Below are positions 9,530 through 18,583 of a stretch of 64,000 nt of DNA, piece by piece (within the stretch, counting starts at the first letter, position 1; the number at the start of each line of letters is the position of its first letter). The stretch lies in contig NZ_FCOT01000013.1 of assembly GCF_900046455.1 (NCBI RefSeq), forward strand, positions 124,001-188,000, given 5' to 3'. The DNA is from Cellulomonas timonensis. Lineage in GTDB: Bacteria > Actinomycetota > Actinomycetes > Actinomycetales > Cellulomonadaceae. The notes under the pieces were generated by a model. The model was given only the letters and a program-made list of their open reading frames with translations. It ran no database searches and was not told where the DNA came from. Both the position numbers and the translations under genes were made by a program.

Positions 9530-10222
9530 GTGTCCAAGGCCCCTGTGATCCGCGCCCGCAACCTCCTCGTCGGGTACGGCGGTGAGCCCGTGTGCGCCCC
9601 CGTCACGTTCACCCTCGCGCCCGGCCGTGTGCTGGCGCTGGTGGGCGCGAACGGGTCCGGCAAGTCCACGGTGCTGCGCGCGGTGCTCGGCCTGCTCGAC
9701 CCGGCGGGTGGCACGGTGGAGGCCTTCGGCCGCCCGGTCGACGAGCGCGAGACCGGCTTCCGCATGCGGGTCGCCAGCGTGCTCGACGACGACGCGTACT
9801 TCCCGGCCCTGACGGTGGCGGAGCACCTGTACCTGACGGCGCGCGGGCACGGCGTGCGTGACGCCGACGACGTCGTCGCGCACGTGCTCGACGACTTCGG
9901 CCTCACCGAGCACGGCACGTCCCTGCCCGTGGCGCTCTCCTCGGGCCAGCGCCGTCGGCTGCTGCTCGCCGCCGGGTTCGTCCGCCCGCGCGGGCTGCTC
10001 GTGCTCGACGAGCCGGAGCAGCGGCTCGACCTGTCGATGCGCAGCCGGCTCGCGGAGCGCCTGGTGCAGGAGCGGGCCTCGGGCGGCTCGGTGCTGCTGG
10101 CCACCCACGACCCGGTGCTGCTGCGGGCCGTGGCCGACCGCGCGGTCCTGATCGCCGATGACGAGTGCCGGCTCCTGAGCGCTGACGACGCCGCAGCCGC
10201 GATCGCGCCGGGCGTGCTGTGA
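9530..10222 (+). CDS. ABC transporter ATP-binding protein
   Basis: A single 230-residue ATPase domain with Walker A GANGSGKSTVLRAV near residue 40, a degenerate signature SSGQRRRLLLAA near 135 and Walker B LLVLDEPEQRLD near 155. Its stop overlaps the start of the polytopic membrane protein by four bases, so the two form an exporter-like ABC pair with translational coupling. GTG 9530 is the first start that gives the complete nucleotide-binding domain. Substrate unknown. Confidence 0.9.
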   Translation: MSKAPVIRARNLLVGYGGEPVCAPVTFTLAPGRVLALVGANGSGKSTVLRAVLGLLDPAGGTVEAFGRPVDERETGFRMRVASVLDDDAYFPALTVAEHLYLTARGHGVRDADDVVAHVLDDFGLTEHGTSLPVALSSGQRRRLLLAAGFVRPRGLLVLDEPEQRLDLSMRSRLAERLVQERASGGSVLLATHDPVLLRAVADRAVLIADDECRLLSADDAAAAIAPGVL

Positions 10223-11904
10223 GCGCATACGTGGACCCGGAGGAGAGCCGCTCGCCGGACGACGTCGTGTCGGACGACGACTCCGCGGCGCCGGCAGGCG
10301 CCTGGGAGGCGCCCCTCGTCGGCCCCACGGACGTCGGCCCGCCGCCGCCCGGCAGGTCGATCCGCCGCTACACCGCCGCCGCCGCGAACCAGCGGGGCGG
10401 CGCCAGCGTCGGGCAGCTCCTCAACGACGTGTACTACGTCGTGATCTCGCTGGCCATCGGCATCGGCATGGCGCTGGGCGTCGCGGGAACCCTGCGCGAG
10501 GCGCTGCCCGAGCCGCCTGCCGGCGGTGTCGACGCGGGCATCAGCCTCCCGGCGCTCGTCGCCGTCATGGTGGTGGGCCTCGCGGGCGTCCTGCTCTCGT
10601 TGGCCGGCCGGCTCGGCCCGGTCGGCGCGGGTGGCGCGGAGGCGGCCTGGTGGCTGTCCCTGCCGGTGGACCGGCGCGGCCTGCTGCGCCCGGCGTCGCG
10701 ACGCCTGCCCCTGCTGGCGGCAGCCGCCGGGGCCGTCGTCGTGGCCCTGTTCGACACCGGGCTGCTGGCGGCGAGTGATCCCGCGCGGGTCATCCGGGCG
10801 ACCGTTGGCGCGGCCCTCGGCGCGGCGCTGGTGGTGCTCGCGGCGGGTGTCGGGCAGTCGTTCCTCATCACACGGCGGACCACGGCGCTGGTGGGCGACC
10901 TGGTCCTGGCCGCGGCGCCCCTCCTGGCGCTCGCCGGCGCGGTCGCGGGCTGGCGCCTCGACGTGCTGCCCGTGGCGCCCGCCTGGCTGTTGGGGGTCCT
11001 GGCGGTGGTGGTGGCACTGCTCGCCTGGACGCTGGACCGCAGGCTCGACCTCATCCCGTCCCGGTCGCTGCGCGAGAGCGGCTCGGTGGCCAACCAGGCT
11101 GTCGGGGCTGTGGTCTCCCTCGACTCCCGCGAGCTGGGCCGTGCCCTCACCGATGGCGCCGCCCGCGCCCGCCGCCGCCGCTCGGTGCGGTTCCGCGGCG
11201 TGTCCGGGGCGCCTGCGGCGCTGCTCACCGCCGACGCGATGGTGCTGCTCCGCTCGACTCGGCACCTGGTGCAGATCGCCGTCGCGGCGCTCGTGCCGGT
11301 GCTCGTGGCCCTGGTGCCGCAGCTCGCCGGGCCGGTGGGCTTCCTCCTCGCCGTCCTCGTCGGCGGCTACGCGGCGATGACGGCCACCGGCGAGGGAGCC
11401 CGTCGGGCCGAGATGGCCCCCGTGCTGGACCGCTTGCTGCCGCTGCCCGCCGGGCATGTGCGGCGCTGGCGCATGGTCGTGCCCGCCGTGGTGATGCTGG
11501 CGTGGTCGATCGTCGCGTTCGGAGCCGTCGGCGTCTGGGCCGGGGACCTGCCGACGTGGCTCGCACTCGGGATCGCGTCCGCGCCGGTGTGGGCGGGCGC
11601 CGCGATCCGCTCGGCGTACCGGCCGGCGCCGAACTGGCAGGGGCCGCTCGTCGCGACGCCGATGGGCGCGCTGCCCACAGGCGTGACCTCCGTGCTGGCC
11701 CGCGGGCCGGACGTGGTGATCATCGGCATGATCCCGGTGGCCATCGCCATCCTGCTCGGCTCTGTGCTGCCGGCGCTGTTGATCGCGCAGATGGTGCTCT
11801 CCGCGATCGTCGTGGCGGTGTCCTCAGGCACCCGCACGATGATGGAGCGCATGCAGGACACCCTCGACCAGGACGCGGCCAAGCCCGCAGGGGCGCGCCG
11901 ATGA
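10219..11904 (+). CDS. DUF6297-like polytopic membrane protein, partner of the preceding ATPase
   Basis: A 561-residue integral membrane protein with about ten to twelve hydrophobic helices. The first about 70 residues are hydrophilic, acidic and Pro-rich (cytosolic tail); helices start near VYYVVISLAIGIGMALG. It is translationally coupled to the upstream ATPase and to rsmD downstream, each through a four-base overlap. The arrangement suggests the membrane half of an ABC exporter. I recognise the general family (DUF6297, actinobacterial) from length and position, not from a decisive motif. Confidence 0.72.
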   Translation: MSAYVDPEESRSPDDVVSDDDSAAPAGAWEAPLVGPTDVGPPPPGRSIRRYTAAAANQRGGASVGQLLNDVYYVVISLAIGIGMALGVAGTLREALPEPPAGGVDAGISLPALVAVMVVGLAGVLLSLAGRLGPVGAGGAEAAWWLSLPVDRRGLLRPASRRLPLLAAAAGAVVVALFDTGLLAASDPARVIRATVGAALGAALVVLAAGVGQSFLITRRTTALVGDLVLAAAPLLALAGAVAGWRLDVLPVAPAWLLGVLAVVVALLAWTLDRRLDLIPSRSLRESGSVANQAVGAVVSLDSRELGRALTDGAARARRRRSVRFRGVSGAPAALLTADAMVLLRSTRHLVQIAVAALVPVLVALVPQLAGPVGFLLAVLVGGYAAMTATGEGARRAEMAPVLDRLLPLPAGHVRRWRMVVPAVVMLAWSIVAFGAVGVWAGDLPTWLALGIASAPVWAGAAIRSAYRPAPNWQGPLVATPMGALPTGVTSVLARGPDVVIIGMIPVAIAILLGSVLPALLIAQMVLSAIVVAVSSGTRTMMERMQDTLDQDAAKPAGARR

Positions 11905-12479
11905 CCCGCATCGTGTCCGGCTCAGTCGGCGGGCGCACCCTGCAGGTCCCCGCCAAGGGCACCCGGCCCACGAGCGACCGCGTGCGTGAGGCGCTGTTCG
12001 CGCGCCTGGAGCACCTCGGGGTGGTCGACGGCGCGCGCGTGCTCGACCTGTACGCGGGGTCGGGGGCGCTGGGCATCGAGGCCGTCAGCCGGGGCGCGGC
12101 GCACGCCACGCTCGTCGAGGCCGCCCGGCCCGCGGTCGAGGTGTGCCGCCGCAACGTCGCCGCCCTCGGGCTCGCCGCGCAGGTGGCCGTCGTCGCGGAC
12201 CGCGCGGAGCGGTTCACGGCCCGGGGCGCCGCGCAGCCCTGGGACCTGGTGCTGCTCGACCCGCCCTACGACGTGCCGGAGAAGGACCTGGCCGCGGTGC
12301 TCGCAGGCCTGCCGGGCCATCTATCGCCCGATGCCGTGGTCGTGGTGGAACGGTCCACGCGCAGCCCGGAGCCGACCTGGCCTGCCGGGCTCGAGCGATT
12401 CGACGAGCGCGCCCACGGGGAGACCCGGGTGTGGAGTGCCCAGCCTGTCACGCAGCAGTCCGAGGACGTGCTCGCGTAG
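11901..12479 (+). CDS. rsmD: 16S rRNA (guanine(966)-N(2))-methyltransferase RsmD
   Basis: SAM-dependent methyltransferase that modifies G966 of 16S rRNA. The 192-residue product starts at ATG 11901, overlapping the upstream stop (ATGA). Motifs: N-terminal RIVSGSVGGRTLQVP and TRPTSDRVREALF, the SAM loop LDLYAGSGALGIEAVSRGA near residue 50, and the NPPY-type catalytic motif LVLLDPPYD near 118. The neighbour coaD, 10 bp away, is the standard partner. Confidence 0.95.
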   Translation: MTRIVSGSVGGRTLQVPAKGTRPTSDRVREALFARLEHLGVVDGARVLDLYAGSGALGIEAVSRGAAHATLVEAARPAVEVCRRNVAALGLAAQVAVVADRAERFTARGAAQPWDLVLLDPPYDVPEKDLAAVLAGLPGHLSPDAVVVVERSTRSPEPTWPAGLERFDERAHGETRVWSAQPVTQQSEDVLA

Positions 12480-12489
12480 GTTGGCATCC

Positions 12490-12990
12490 GTGACCACAGC
12501 CGTCTGCCCGGGATCCTTCGACCCGATCACCCTCGGCCACCTGGACGTGGTGCGCCGGGCCGCCAGCCTCTTCGACGAGGTGGTGGTCGGCGTCGCCCAG
12601 AACTCGTCCAAGAAGGCGCTGCTGCCGGCCGACGTGCGCGTCGAGCTGGCCCGTGCGGCCCTCGCCCGCCTCGACGGGGTGCGCGTCCAGGTGATCCCCG
12701 GCCTGCTGGCCGACTTCGTGCGCGAGGTGGGCGCCGTGGCTGTGGTCAAAGGGCTGCGGGGTGGCGCCGACTTCGACGCCGAGGCTCCGATGGCCCTCAT
12801 GAACCGCCACCTGACCGGGGTGGAGACGGTGTTCGTCATCGGCGACACCGCCCTCGCCCACATCGCGTCCTCGCTGGTCAAGGACGTGGCCCGGTTCGGT
12901 GGGGAGATCGACGACCTGGTGCCGCCTGGCGTGTCCATGGCGGTCCGTGACGCGCTGGGCGCAGGCCCGGCGGGGGGAGGCAGCACATGA
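12490..12990 (+). CDS. coaD: Pantetheine-phosphate adenylyltransferase
   Basis: Transfers AMP to 4-phosphopantetheine, the penultimate step of coenzyme A synthesis. Product 166 residues from GTG 12490. The nucleotidyl-transferase motif reads CPGSFDPITLGHLDVV near residue 6, with KGLRGGADFDAE near 87 and ASSLVKDVARFGGEIDDLVP near 128; the last replaces the usual ISSS with IASS. Overlaps the next gene by four bases. Confidence 0.96.
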   Translation: MTTAVCPGSFDPITLGHLDVVRRAASLFDEVVVGVAQNSSKKALLPADVRVELARAALARLDGVRVQVIPGLLADFVREVGAVAVVKGLRGGADFDAEAPMALMNRHLTGVETVFVIGDTALAHIASSLVKDVARFGGEIDDLVPPGVSMAVRDALGAGPAGGGST

Positions 12991-13496
12991 CGACGGCAGA
13001 CGCCCACGATGGCGCCCAGGACCGGAATCAGCCCGAGGGGCTGACGGGCATACTCGAGGCGCTCGCGGCGTCGATCGAGACGGCGCGGGCGATGCCCATG
13101 TCGTCCTCGGTGCTGGTGAACCGCGCCGAGCTGCTCGACCTGGTCGAGCAGGCGCTCGACGCGCTGCCGACCCAGCTCGTGCGGGCGGACGCCGTGCTGG
13201 CCGACGCCGCCGCCGCCCGGGAGGCCGCACAGGCCTCCGCGGACGTGATGCTCCGCGAGGCCCGCGCGCAGGCCGCCCGCCTGGTCGAGCGCGAGGAGGT
13301 CGTCGAGCAGGCCCGCGCACACGCCGCAGAGCTGATCGCCGAGGCCGAGCGCACCGCCGAAGTCCTGCGCCGTGACGCCGACGACTACTGCGACCGGCGG
13401 CTCGCGGACTTCGAGATCGATCTCGGCAAGGTGCTCAGCCAGGTCCAGGCGGGCCGGGCGAAGCTCGCGGGCCGGCTGGCCGGCTCGGACGGCTAG
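12987..13496 (+). CDS. Coiled-coil protein conserved after coaD (DivIVA/V-ATPase-H-like)
   Basis: A 169-residue hydrophilic protein starting at ATG 12987, overlapping coaD. Residues about 60-150 form an Ala/Glu/Arg-rich coiled coil (AREAAQASADVMLREARAQAA and following). Proteins of this kind commonly sit between coaD and the YceD/DUF177 gene in actinobacteria and are named after DivIVA or V-ATPase subunit H by loose similarity. No catalytic motif or membrane segment is visible; a role in cell envelope growth is only a guess. Confidence 0.75.
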   Translation: MTTADAHDGAQDRNQPEGLTGILEALAASIETARAMPMSSSVLVNRAELLDLVEQALDALPTQLVRADAVLADAAAAREAAQASADVMLREARAQAARLVEREEVVEQARAHAAELIAEAERTAEVLRRDADDYCDRRLADFEIDLGKVLSQVQAGRAKLAGRLAGSDG

Positions 13497-13507
13497 CCGG
13501 CGCCGGT

Positions 13508-13536
13508 TTGGGACGCGGCCCGCGGTGCCGTAGGAT
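13508..13536 (+). promoter_or_regulatory. Candidate sigma-70-type promoter for the DUF177-rpmF-rnc-mutM genes
   Basis: TTGGGA at 13508-13513, a 17-bp spacer and TAGGAT at 13531-13536, about 44 bp before the ATG at 13581. Four of six bases match the consensus in each box. It lies in the only gap of this gene run. Confidence 0.5.
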
Positions 13537-13580
13537 TCTTCTTTGGTCCTGCCGGTCATCGTGCGGACCGAGACACCTCT

Positions 13581-14177
13581 ATGACGGGAACCTGGACCGT
13601 GCAGCGCGCGACACACCTCGATCCCCGCTCGCCCTTCGTGCTCGACACCCACGAGCTCGGACGACGTCCGGGATCGATGCGGACCGTGCAGCGGACGGTG
13701 CCCGCCCCAGAGGATCTCGGCACCGAGGTGATCGGCGTCCCCGCCGGGAGCGACCTGGAGCTGGATGTCCGGCTCGAGGCTGTGATGGAGGGGGTCTTGG
13801 TCACCGGATCCGTCCGCGGCCGGGCGGTCGGGGAATGCGTGCGCTGCCTGGAAGAGGTCGTCGAGGACTTCGACGTCCCGTTCCAGGAGTTGTACGTCTA
13901 CCCTGAGCGTGCGGCGGTCGCTGTCGAGGATGGCGACGACGAGGAGGACGTGCGCGAGCTCGACGGCGATTTGGTCGACATCGAGCCCGCGATTCGGGAC
14001 ACGGTGGTGCCTGCGCTACCCTTTCAACCGCTCTGCGGACCCGACTGCCCGGGCCTGTGCTCCGAGTGTGGAGCACGCCTGGCGGACGACCCGGACCACA
14101 CGCATGAGATCCTTGACCCTCGGTGGGCCGCCCTCGGGCGCCTCCAGGGCACGTTCGACGAGACGAAAGAGAGCTAG
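13581..14177 (+). CDS. YceD/DUF177 family protein
   Basis: A 198-residue acidic cytosolic protein of the DUF177 (YceD) family, almost always encoded directly before rpmF. Marks: the CVRCLEEV pair of cysteines near residue 88 and the second pair in CGPDCPGLCSECG near 155, which look like a zinc-binding set. YceD proteins are linked to 23S rRNA/ribosome metabolism in plants and bacteria; the exact role is unresolved. rpmF follows after two bases. Confidence 0.9.
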   Translation: MTGTWTVQRATHLDPRSPFVLDTHELGRRPGSMRTVQRTVPAPEDLGTEVIGVPAGSDLELDVRLEAVMEGVLVTGSVRGRAVGECVRCLEEVVEDFDVPFQELYVYPERAAVAVEDGDDEEDVRELDGDLVDIEPAIRDTVVPALPFQPLCGPDCPGLCSECGARLADDPDHTHEILDPRWAALGRLQGTFDETKES

Positions 14178-14179
14178 CC

Positions 14180-14377
14180 GTGGCTGTTCCGAAGCGCAAG
14201 ATGTCGCGCAGCAACACCCGTGCGCGTCGGTCGCAGTGGAAGACCACTGCCACGACGCTCATGACCTGCCCCCAGTGCAAGGCTGACAAGCAGCCGCACA
14301 TCGCCTGCCCGTCGTGCGGTGCGTACAACAACCGTCGTTACGCCGAGGCGGTCCGCACCGAGCACGAGGCACGCTGA
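14180..14377 (+). CDS. rpmF: 50S ribosomal protein bL32
   Basis: A 65-residue large-subunit protein. GTG 14180 gives the conserved opening [20 protein letters not shown]. Two CxxC pairs (CPQC, CPSC) form the zinc ribbon, so this is the C+ paralogue type. Directly follows the DUF177 gene. Confidence 0.97.
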   Translation: MAVPKRKMSRSNTRARRSQWKTTATTLMTCPQCKADKQPHIACPSCGAYNNRRYAEAVRTEHEAR

Positions 14378-14435
14378 CGGTCTTCCGACCGTTGAGAAGC
14401 ATCATGCTGCGCACGCGCCGTCCCTTGACCTGGTC

Positions 14436-15143
14436 ATGAGCGACGCGGCCACACAGCTCGTCGAGAAGCTCGGGGTCCAGTTGGACCCCGAGCTTCTTGT
14501 GCTGTCGCTCACGCACAGGTCCTTCGCCCATGAGGCGGGCGGCATCCCGACCAACGAGCGCCTCGAGTTCCTCGGGGACACGGTGCTCGGGCTCGTCGTG
14601 ACGGAGGCGCTCTACCGCACGCACCCCGGGCTGTCCGAGGGGGAGTTGGCGAAGATGCGCGCCGCGACCGTCTCGCAGCGCGCGCTGGCCACCGTGGCAC
14701 GCGAGCTCGACCTCGGCGCCTACGTGCTGCTCGGCAAGGGCGAGCTGGCGACCGGGGGCAACGACAAGGACTCGATCCTGTCCGACACGCTCGAGGCGCT
14801 ATTCGGCGCCGTCTACCTCGCCCACGGGCTCGAGGAGGCACGCGGCGTCGTGCTGCGCCTGGTCGGCCCCACGCTGACCGCCGCCGCCGATCTGGGCGCC
14901 GGCCTCGACTGGAAGACCAGCCTGCAGGAGCTCGCCGCCGAGCTGGGCCTGGGCGCCCCGGTCTACGAGGTGGTGGGCGAAGGCCCGGACCACGCTCGCA
15001 CCTTCACCGCGCACGCCATCGTCGGCGGGGAGGCGCGCGGGACCGGCACCGGCCCCGCGAAGAAGCTCGCCGAGCAGGAGGCCGCCGCGAACGCCTACGG
15101 CGCCCTGGAGGCGTTGCCACGCTCCACGGCCCCCCCGGCCTGA
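14436..15143 (+). CDS. rnc: Ribonuclease III
   Basis: Double-stranded RNA endonuclease for rRNA and mRNA processing, 235 residues. The start at ATG 14436 ([13 protein letters not shown]) is chosen as the first in frame after rpmF. The catalytic domain carries LTHRSFAHE and the signature [16 protein letters not shown] near residue 45, with the second acidic pair in [15 protein letters not shown] near 118. The double-stranded RNA-binding domain begins near [13 protein letters not shown] (about 158) and ends with [16 protein letters not shown]. Confidence 0.96.
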   Translation: MSDAATQLVEKLGVQLDPELLVLSLTHRSFAHEAGGIPTNERLEFLGDTVLGLVVTEALYRTHPGLSEGELAKMRAATVSQRALATVARELDLGAYVLLGKGELATGGNDKDSILSDTLEALFGAVYLAHGLEEARGVVLRLVGPTLTAAADLGAGLDWKTSLQELAAELGLGAPVYEVVGEGPDHARTFTAHAIVGGEARGTGTGPAKKLAEQEAAANAYGALEALPRSTAPPA

Positions 15144-15155
15144 GCCGGTCCAGGC

Positions 15156-16082
15156 ATGCCGGAGCTGCCTGAGGTCGAGACCGTCAGGGACGGGCTCGAG
15201 CGCCACATCGTCGGCCGCACCGTCGCCGACGTGGAGGTGCGGCGCGACTACAGCGTGCGCCGGCACGAGGGCGGCCCGCTGGACTTCGCCGGGCGGCTCA
15301 GGGGCCGGCGCCTCGACGCGGCGGCCCGCAGGGGCAAGTTCCTGTGGCTGCTGCTGGACGCGCCGGACACCGAGCTGCCGGACGCCGCCCTGATGGCGCA
15401 TCTGGGCATGAGCGGGCAGCTCCTGGTGCGCAGCACCGCCGACGACGCCCGGGCCGCCGAGCCGCATCCGCACCTGCGCGTGCGGCTGCGCCTGGACGAC
15501 GGGGGAGCGCTGGACTTCGTCGACCAGCGCACCTTCGGCCACCTGTCGGTCGCGGAGCTCGCGCCCACGCCCGACGGCGCCCCCGGCGGGGCCGGCTCGC
15601 CGCTGCCGTTGGCGCCCGAGCCGGTGGCGCACATCGGACGCGACCTGCTCGACCCGGCCCTCGACCGCGCCGCGCTCGTAGCCCGGTTCCGCCAGCGCAA
15701 GACGGGTCTCAAGCGCGCGCTGCTCGACCAGACGCTCGCGTCGGGGGTGGGCAACATCTACGCCGACGAGGGGCTGTGGCGCGCCAGGCTGCACTACGCC
15801 CGGCCCACCGACACCCTCCGCCGTTCCGAGGTCGAGCGCGCCCTGGACGGCGCCACCGAGGTCATGCGCGAGGCGCTCGCCCAGGGCGGCACCAGCTTCG
15901 ACGCGCTGTACGTCGACGTGAACGGGGCCTCCGGGTACTTCGACCGCTCGTTGGCGGTCTACGGCCAGGAGGGGCGTCCCTGCCCGCGCTGCGGGACGCT
16001 GGTGCGGCGCGACACCTTCATGAACCGGTCGTCGTACACCTGCCCAACCTGCCAGCCGCGCCCGCGCAACGGCCGCTGGTAG
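15156..16082 (+). CDS. mutM: Formamidopyrimidine-DNA glycosylase
   Basis: Removes 8-oxoguanine and formamidopyrimidines and nicks the abasic site. The 308-residue protein begins [16 protein letters not shown], so after Met removal Pro is the Schiff-base nucleophile and Glu2 the partner. Other marks: [12 protein letters not shown] near residue 80, [14 protein letters not shown] near 200, and the C-terminal zinc finger CPRCGTL...YTCPTCQ (about 278-301). About 30 residues longer than E. coli MutM, with extra loops around residue 145. 12 bp after rnc. Confidence 0.96.
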   Translation: MPELPEVETVRDGLERHIVGRTVADVEVRRDYSVRRHEGGPLDFAGRLRGRRLDAAARRGKFLWLLLDAPDTELPDAALMAHLGMSGQLLVRSTADDARAAEPHPHLRVRLRLDDGGALDFVDQRTFGHLSVAELAPTPDGAPGGAGSPLPLAPEPVAHIGRDLLDPALDRAALVARFRQRKTGLKRALLDQTLASGVGNIYADEGLWRARLHYARPTDTLRRSEVERALDGATEVMREALAQGGTSFDALYVDVNGASGYFDRSLAVYGQEGRPCPRCGTLVRRDTFMNRSSYTCPTCQPRPRNGRW

Positions 16083-16157
16083 CCGCACGCCCAGCCGAAC
16101 TCGGTCCGATCGGTGGGTCTCGTGAGGCTGTGCCCGAGTCCCTGGATACGATGAGGT

Positions 16158-16838
16158 GTGCCCCCCACGAATCCTGCACCGAAGCCCGAACGCAGCGGCC
16201 CCATCACCGTGATGATCGTCGACGACCACGAAGTCGTGCGTCGCGGCATCGCGGAGGTCGTGGAGCGCGCTGAAGGCATGACAGTGATCGCCGAGGCCGG
16301 ATCGGTCGCCGACGGCGTGCGCCGCGCCACGCTGGTCCAGCCGCAGATCCTGCTGGTCGACCTGCAGCTGCCGGACGGCACCGGCATCGACCTCATCACC
16401 GCGGTGCGCAAGCTGCACCCGGAGGCGCGCGCCATCGTGCTCACGTCCTTCGACGACGATGACGCGCTCACGGCCGCCCTCGAGGCCGGGGCGTCGGCCT
16501 ACTTGCTCAAGAGCGTGCGCGGCGCGGAGATCACCGAGGTCGTGCGCGCCGTGGCCGCCGGCCGGACGCTGCTCGACGAGCGGACCGTCACGCGCCGCCG
16601 CGCCGGGCACGACGACCCGACGGAGAACCTCACGCCGAGCGAGATGAAGGTGCTCGACCTGATCGGCGAGGGCCTGTCCAACCGCGAGATCGCCGAGCGG
16701 CTCGGCGTCGCGGAGAAGACCGTCAAGAACCACATTACGTCGCTGCTCGCCAAGATGGGCCTGCAGCGCCGGACCCAGGTCGCGGCGTGGGTCTCGGCCC
16801 GCAAGCACAGCGGCTGGCGCGCCGAGACCGGTCGCTGA
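16158..16838 (+). CDS. DevR/DosR-like response regulator (NarL/LuxR family)
   Basis: A 226-residue response regulator. The receiver domain has MIVDDHEVVRRGI with the acidic pair at 22-23, the phosphorylated aspartate at about 68 (LLVDLQLPDGTG) and LKS near 122. The C-terminal LuxR helix-turn-helix reads LTPSEMKVLDLIGEGLSNRE then AEKTVKNHITSLLAKMGLQRR, very close to mycobacterial DevR, including the EKTVKN recognition helix. It is convergent with a DevS-like kinase. TACGAT at 16147-16152 lies only five bases before GTG 16158, so a leaderless transcript is possible. Target inferred: the cyd operon (see the palindrome at 24953). Confidence 0.88.
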   Translation: MPPTNPAPKPERSGPITVMIVDDHEVVRRGIAEVVERAEGMTVIAEAGSVADGVRRATLVQPQILLVDLQLPDGTGIDLITAVRKLHPEARAIVLTSFDDDDALTAALEAGASAYLLKSVRGAEITEVVRAVAAGRTLLDERTVTRRRAGHDDPTENLTPSEMKVLDLIGEGLSNREIAERLGVAEKTVKNHITSLLAKMGLQRRTQVAAWVSARKHSGWRAETGR

Positions 16839-16845
16839 GCCCGGC

Positions 16846-16901
16846 GGCCTGACCAGCCCCGCTGGTCAGGCCCGGCTGGTCAGCCCAGCGGGGCTGACCA
16901 G
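16846..16901. terminator. Back-to-back hairpins between convergent genes
   Basis: Two perfect 11-bp stems lie side by side: 16846-16856 with 16862-16872, and 16876-16886 with 16891-16901. The second overlaps the last codons of the histidine kinase gene. They share the CTGACCAG/CTGGTCAG core and probably terminate transcription from both sides. Confidence 0.75.
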
Positions 16902-18583
16902 CTCAGCAGGGTGCCGTCGCCGCTCGGCGACACTCCCAGGCTGAAGGACCCGCCGTGCTGGCGTGCCCGGGCGGCCAGGTTGCCGGTGCCGGAGCGGCGG
17001 TCGCGCACGGGCGGCAGGCCCGAGCCGTCGGCCTCCACCTCCACCTGCACCGAGCCGGTGGGCCCGGCCCCGCGCACGGACACCCGCACGATGACGCCCG
17101 AGGCGTGCGCGTGGCGGGCCGCGTTCGCCAGGCCCTCCCGCACCACCGCGACGACGTCGTCGGTGAGGTCGGTGCCGACGCGGGCGTCGAGCTGGTCGGC
17201 CTCGAGGTAGTCGCCGTCCGGCACGGGGACGTCGTCGAGAGAGACCACGAGCGACGGGGCGAAGCCCAGCCCGGTGCGGGCCAGGCTGGCCTCCCGGCGC
17301 AGGCGCTCCACCAGGCCGGTGGCGGCGTCGGGATCGCGCAGTGCGTACACGATCTGGCGGATCTGGCGCACCGAGCCGTCGACGTTGTCCAGCGCCTCCT
17401 CGACGATGCTCGTGAGCTCGCTCGGGTCGACGCCGCGGGCCGCGCGCCGGCGCACCGTCTCGAGCTGCATGCCGGTGGCGAAGAGCTGCTGGATGGCCAG
17501 GTCGTGCAGGTCGCGGGCGATCCGCTCGCGCTCGTCGAGCAGCGCCGCGACGTCCTGCGCGTGCCGGGCCTCGGCGAGCACGAAGGCCAGGGCGGCCTGG
17601 GACGCGAACGACTCGGCGGTCACGAGGTCGCTCGGGTCGAACGGGGGGCTGCCGATCCGGCGGAGCAGGATGAGGACGCCGACGCCGCGCCCTGAGGTCT
17701 GCAGCGGGGCGAACAGCGCCGGCCCGAAGGCCCGCATCGGCACGACGCGCACGACGCGCGACCTCGACAGCGACTCGACGAGCAGGCCGCGGCCCTCGCT
17801 CATCACCGACCAGGAGCGGCCGTCGCGCGGCATCACCTCGCCGATCAGGCTGTCCGCGTTGTAGCCGTCGGCGAGCTCGATCATCAGCTCGCCGCCCATG
17901 CCGGGCAGCGCGAGGGCGGCCGTGTCGGCGTCCGCGACGTCGCGGGCAGTCGCGGCGATGTGGGCGAGCGCGTCCTCCTCGTCGACCCCGGAGAGCAGCA
18001 TCGTGGTGATGTCCTGGCCCGCGCGCAGCCAGTGCTCGCGCTGGGCGGCCTCGGTGTACAGCTGGGCGTTGGCGACGGCGACGCCCGCGGCGGCGGCCAG
18101 CGCGACGACCACGGCGGCGTCGTGCTCGGTGAAGCCGCCCGGCTTGTCCGACAGGTACAGGTAGCCGTACACCTGCTCGCGCACGCGCACGGCCGCGCCG
18201 AGGAACGAGCCCATCGGGGGGTGCCCGGCGGGGAAGCCCTCGAACGCCGGGTGCTGGGTGAGGTCGTCCAGGAGGAGCACGCCGTCGGCGGGGATGCGGC
18301 TGAGCACCCCGATCTTGTGCGGCGGGTGGCCGAGCATGGCCGCGACCGCCGCGGGGACGCCGGTTTGCACGAACGTCGTGGAGGCTCCCCGCTTGTCGAG
18401 CACGTTGATCGCGCCGTACGGGGCGCCGGTGAGGTCGGCGCACAGGTGCACGAACCGCTCGAGCACCCCGGTGAGGTCCAAGTCGCTGGCCACCGACAGG
18501 ACGGCGTTGAGCAACTCGGTCAGACCGTCGCCGGTCGGGGCGTCCTCCACTGCGGCGCCACCGCTGGTCGGGCGGTCGGTCAT
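16880..18583 (-). CDS. DevS/DosS-like GAF-domain sensor histidine kinase
   Basis: A 567-residue soluble kinase: GAF domain about 25-165 (GHPPMGSFLGAAVRVREQ and GYLYLSDKPGGFT are very DevS-like), second GAF about 185-335, HisKA_3 dimerisation with RERIARDLHDLAIQQLFATG near 355 (phospho-His in DLHD), and HATPase_c with VREGLANAARHAHAS near 470 and GTGNLAARARQ near 535. DevS GAF-A binds haem and senses O2, NO or redox; the haem histidine here needs an alignment. ATG 18583 overlaps the cydC stop by four bases, so the kinase is the last gene of the cydABDC operon. Likely partner: the convergent DevR-like regulator. Confidence 0.88.
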   Translation of the reverse strand: MTDRPTSGGAAVEDAPTGDGLTELLNAVLSVASDLDLTGVLERFVHLCADLTGAPYGAINVLDKRGASTTFVQTGVPAAVAAMLGHPPHKIGVLSRIPADGVLLLDDLTQHPAFEGFPAGHPPMGSFLGAAVRVREQVYGYLYLSDKPGGFTEHDAAVVVALAAAAGVAVANAQLYTEAAQREHWLRAGQDITTMLLSGVDEEDALAHIAATARDVADADTAALALPGMGGELMIELADGYNADSLIGEVMPRDGRSWSVMSEGRGLLVESLSRSRVVRVVPMRAFGPALFAPLQTSGRGVGVLILLRRIGSPPFDPSDLVTAESFASQAALAFVLAEARHAQDVAALLDERERIARDLHDLAIQQLFATGMQLETVRRRAARGVDPSELTSIVEEALDNVDGSVRQIRQIVYALRDPDAATGLVERLRREASLARTGLGFAPSLVVSLDDVPVPDGDYLEADQLDARVGTDLTDDVVAVVREGLANAARHAHASGVIVRVSVRGAGPTGSVQVEVEADGSGLPPVRDRRSGTGNLAARARQHGGSFSLGVSPSGDGTLLSWSAPLG

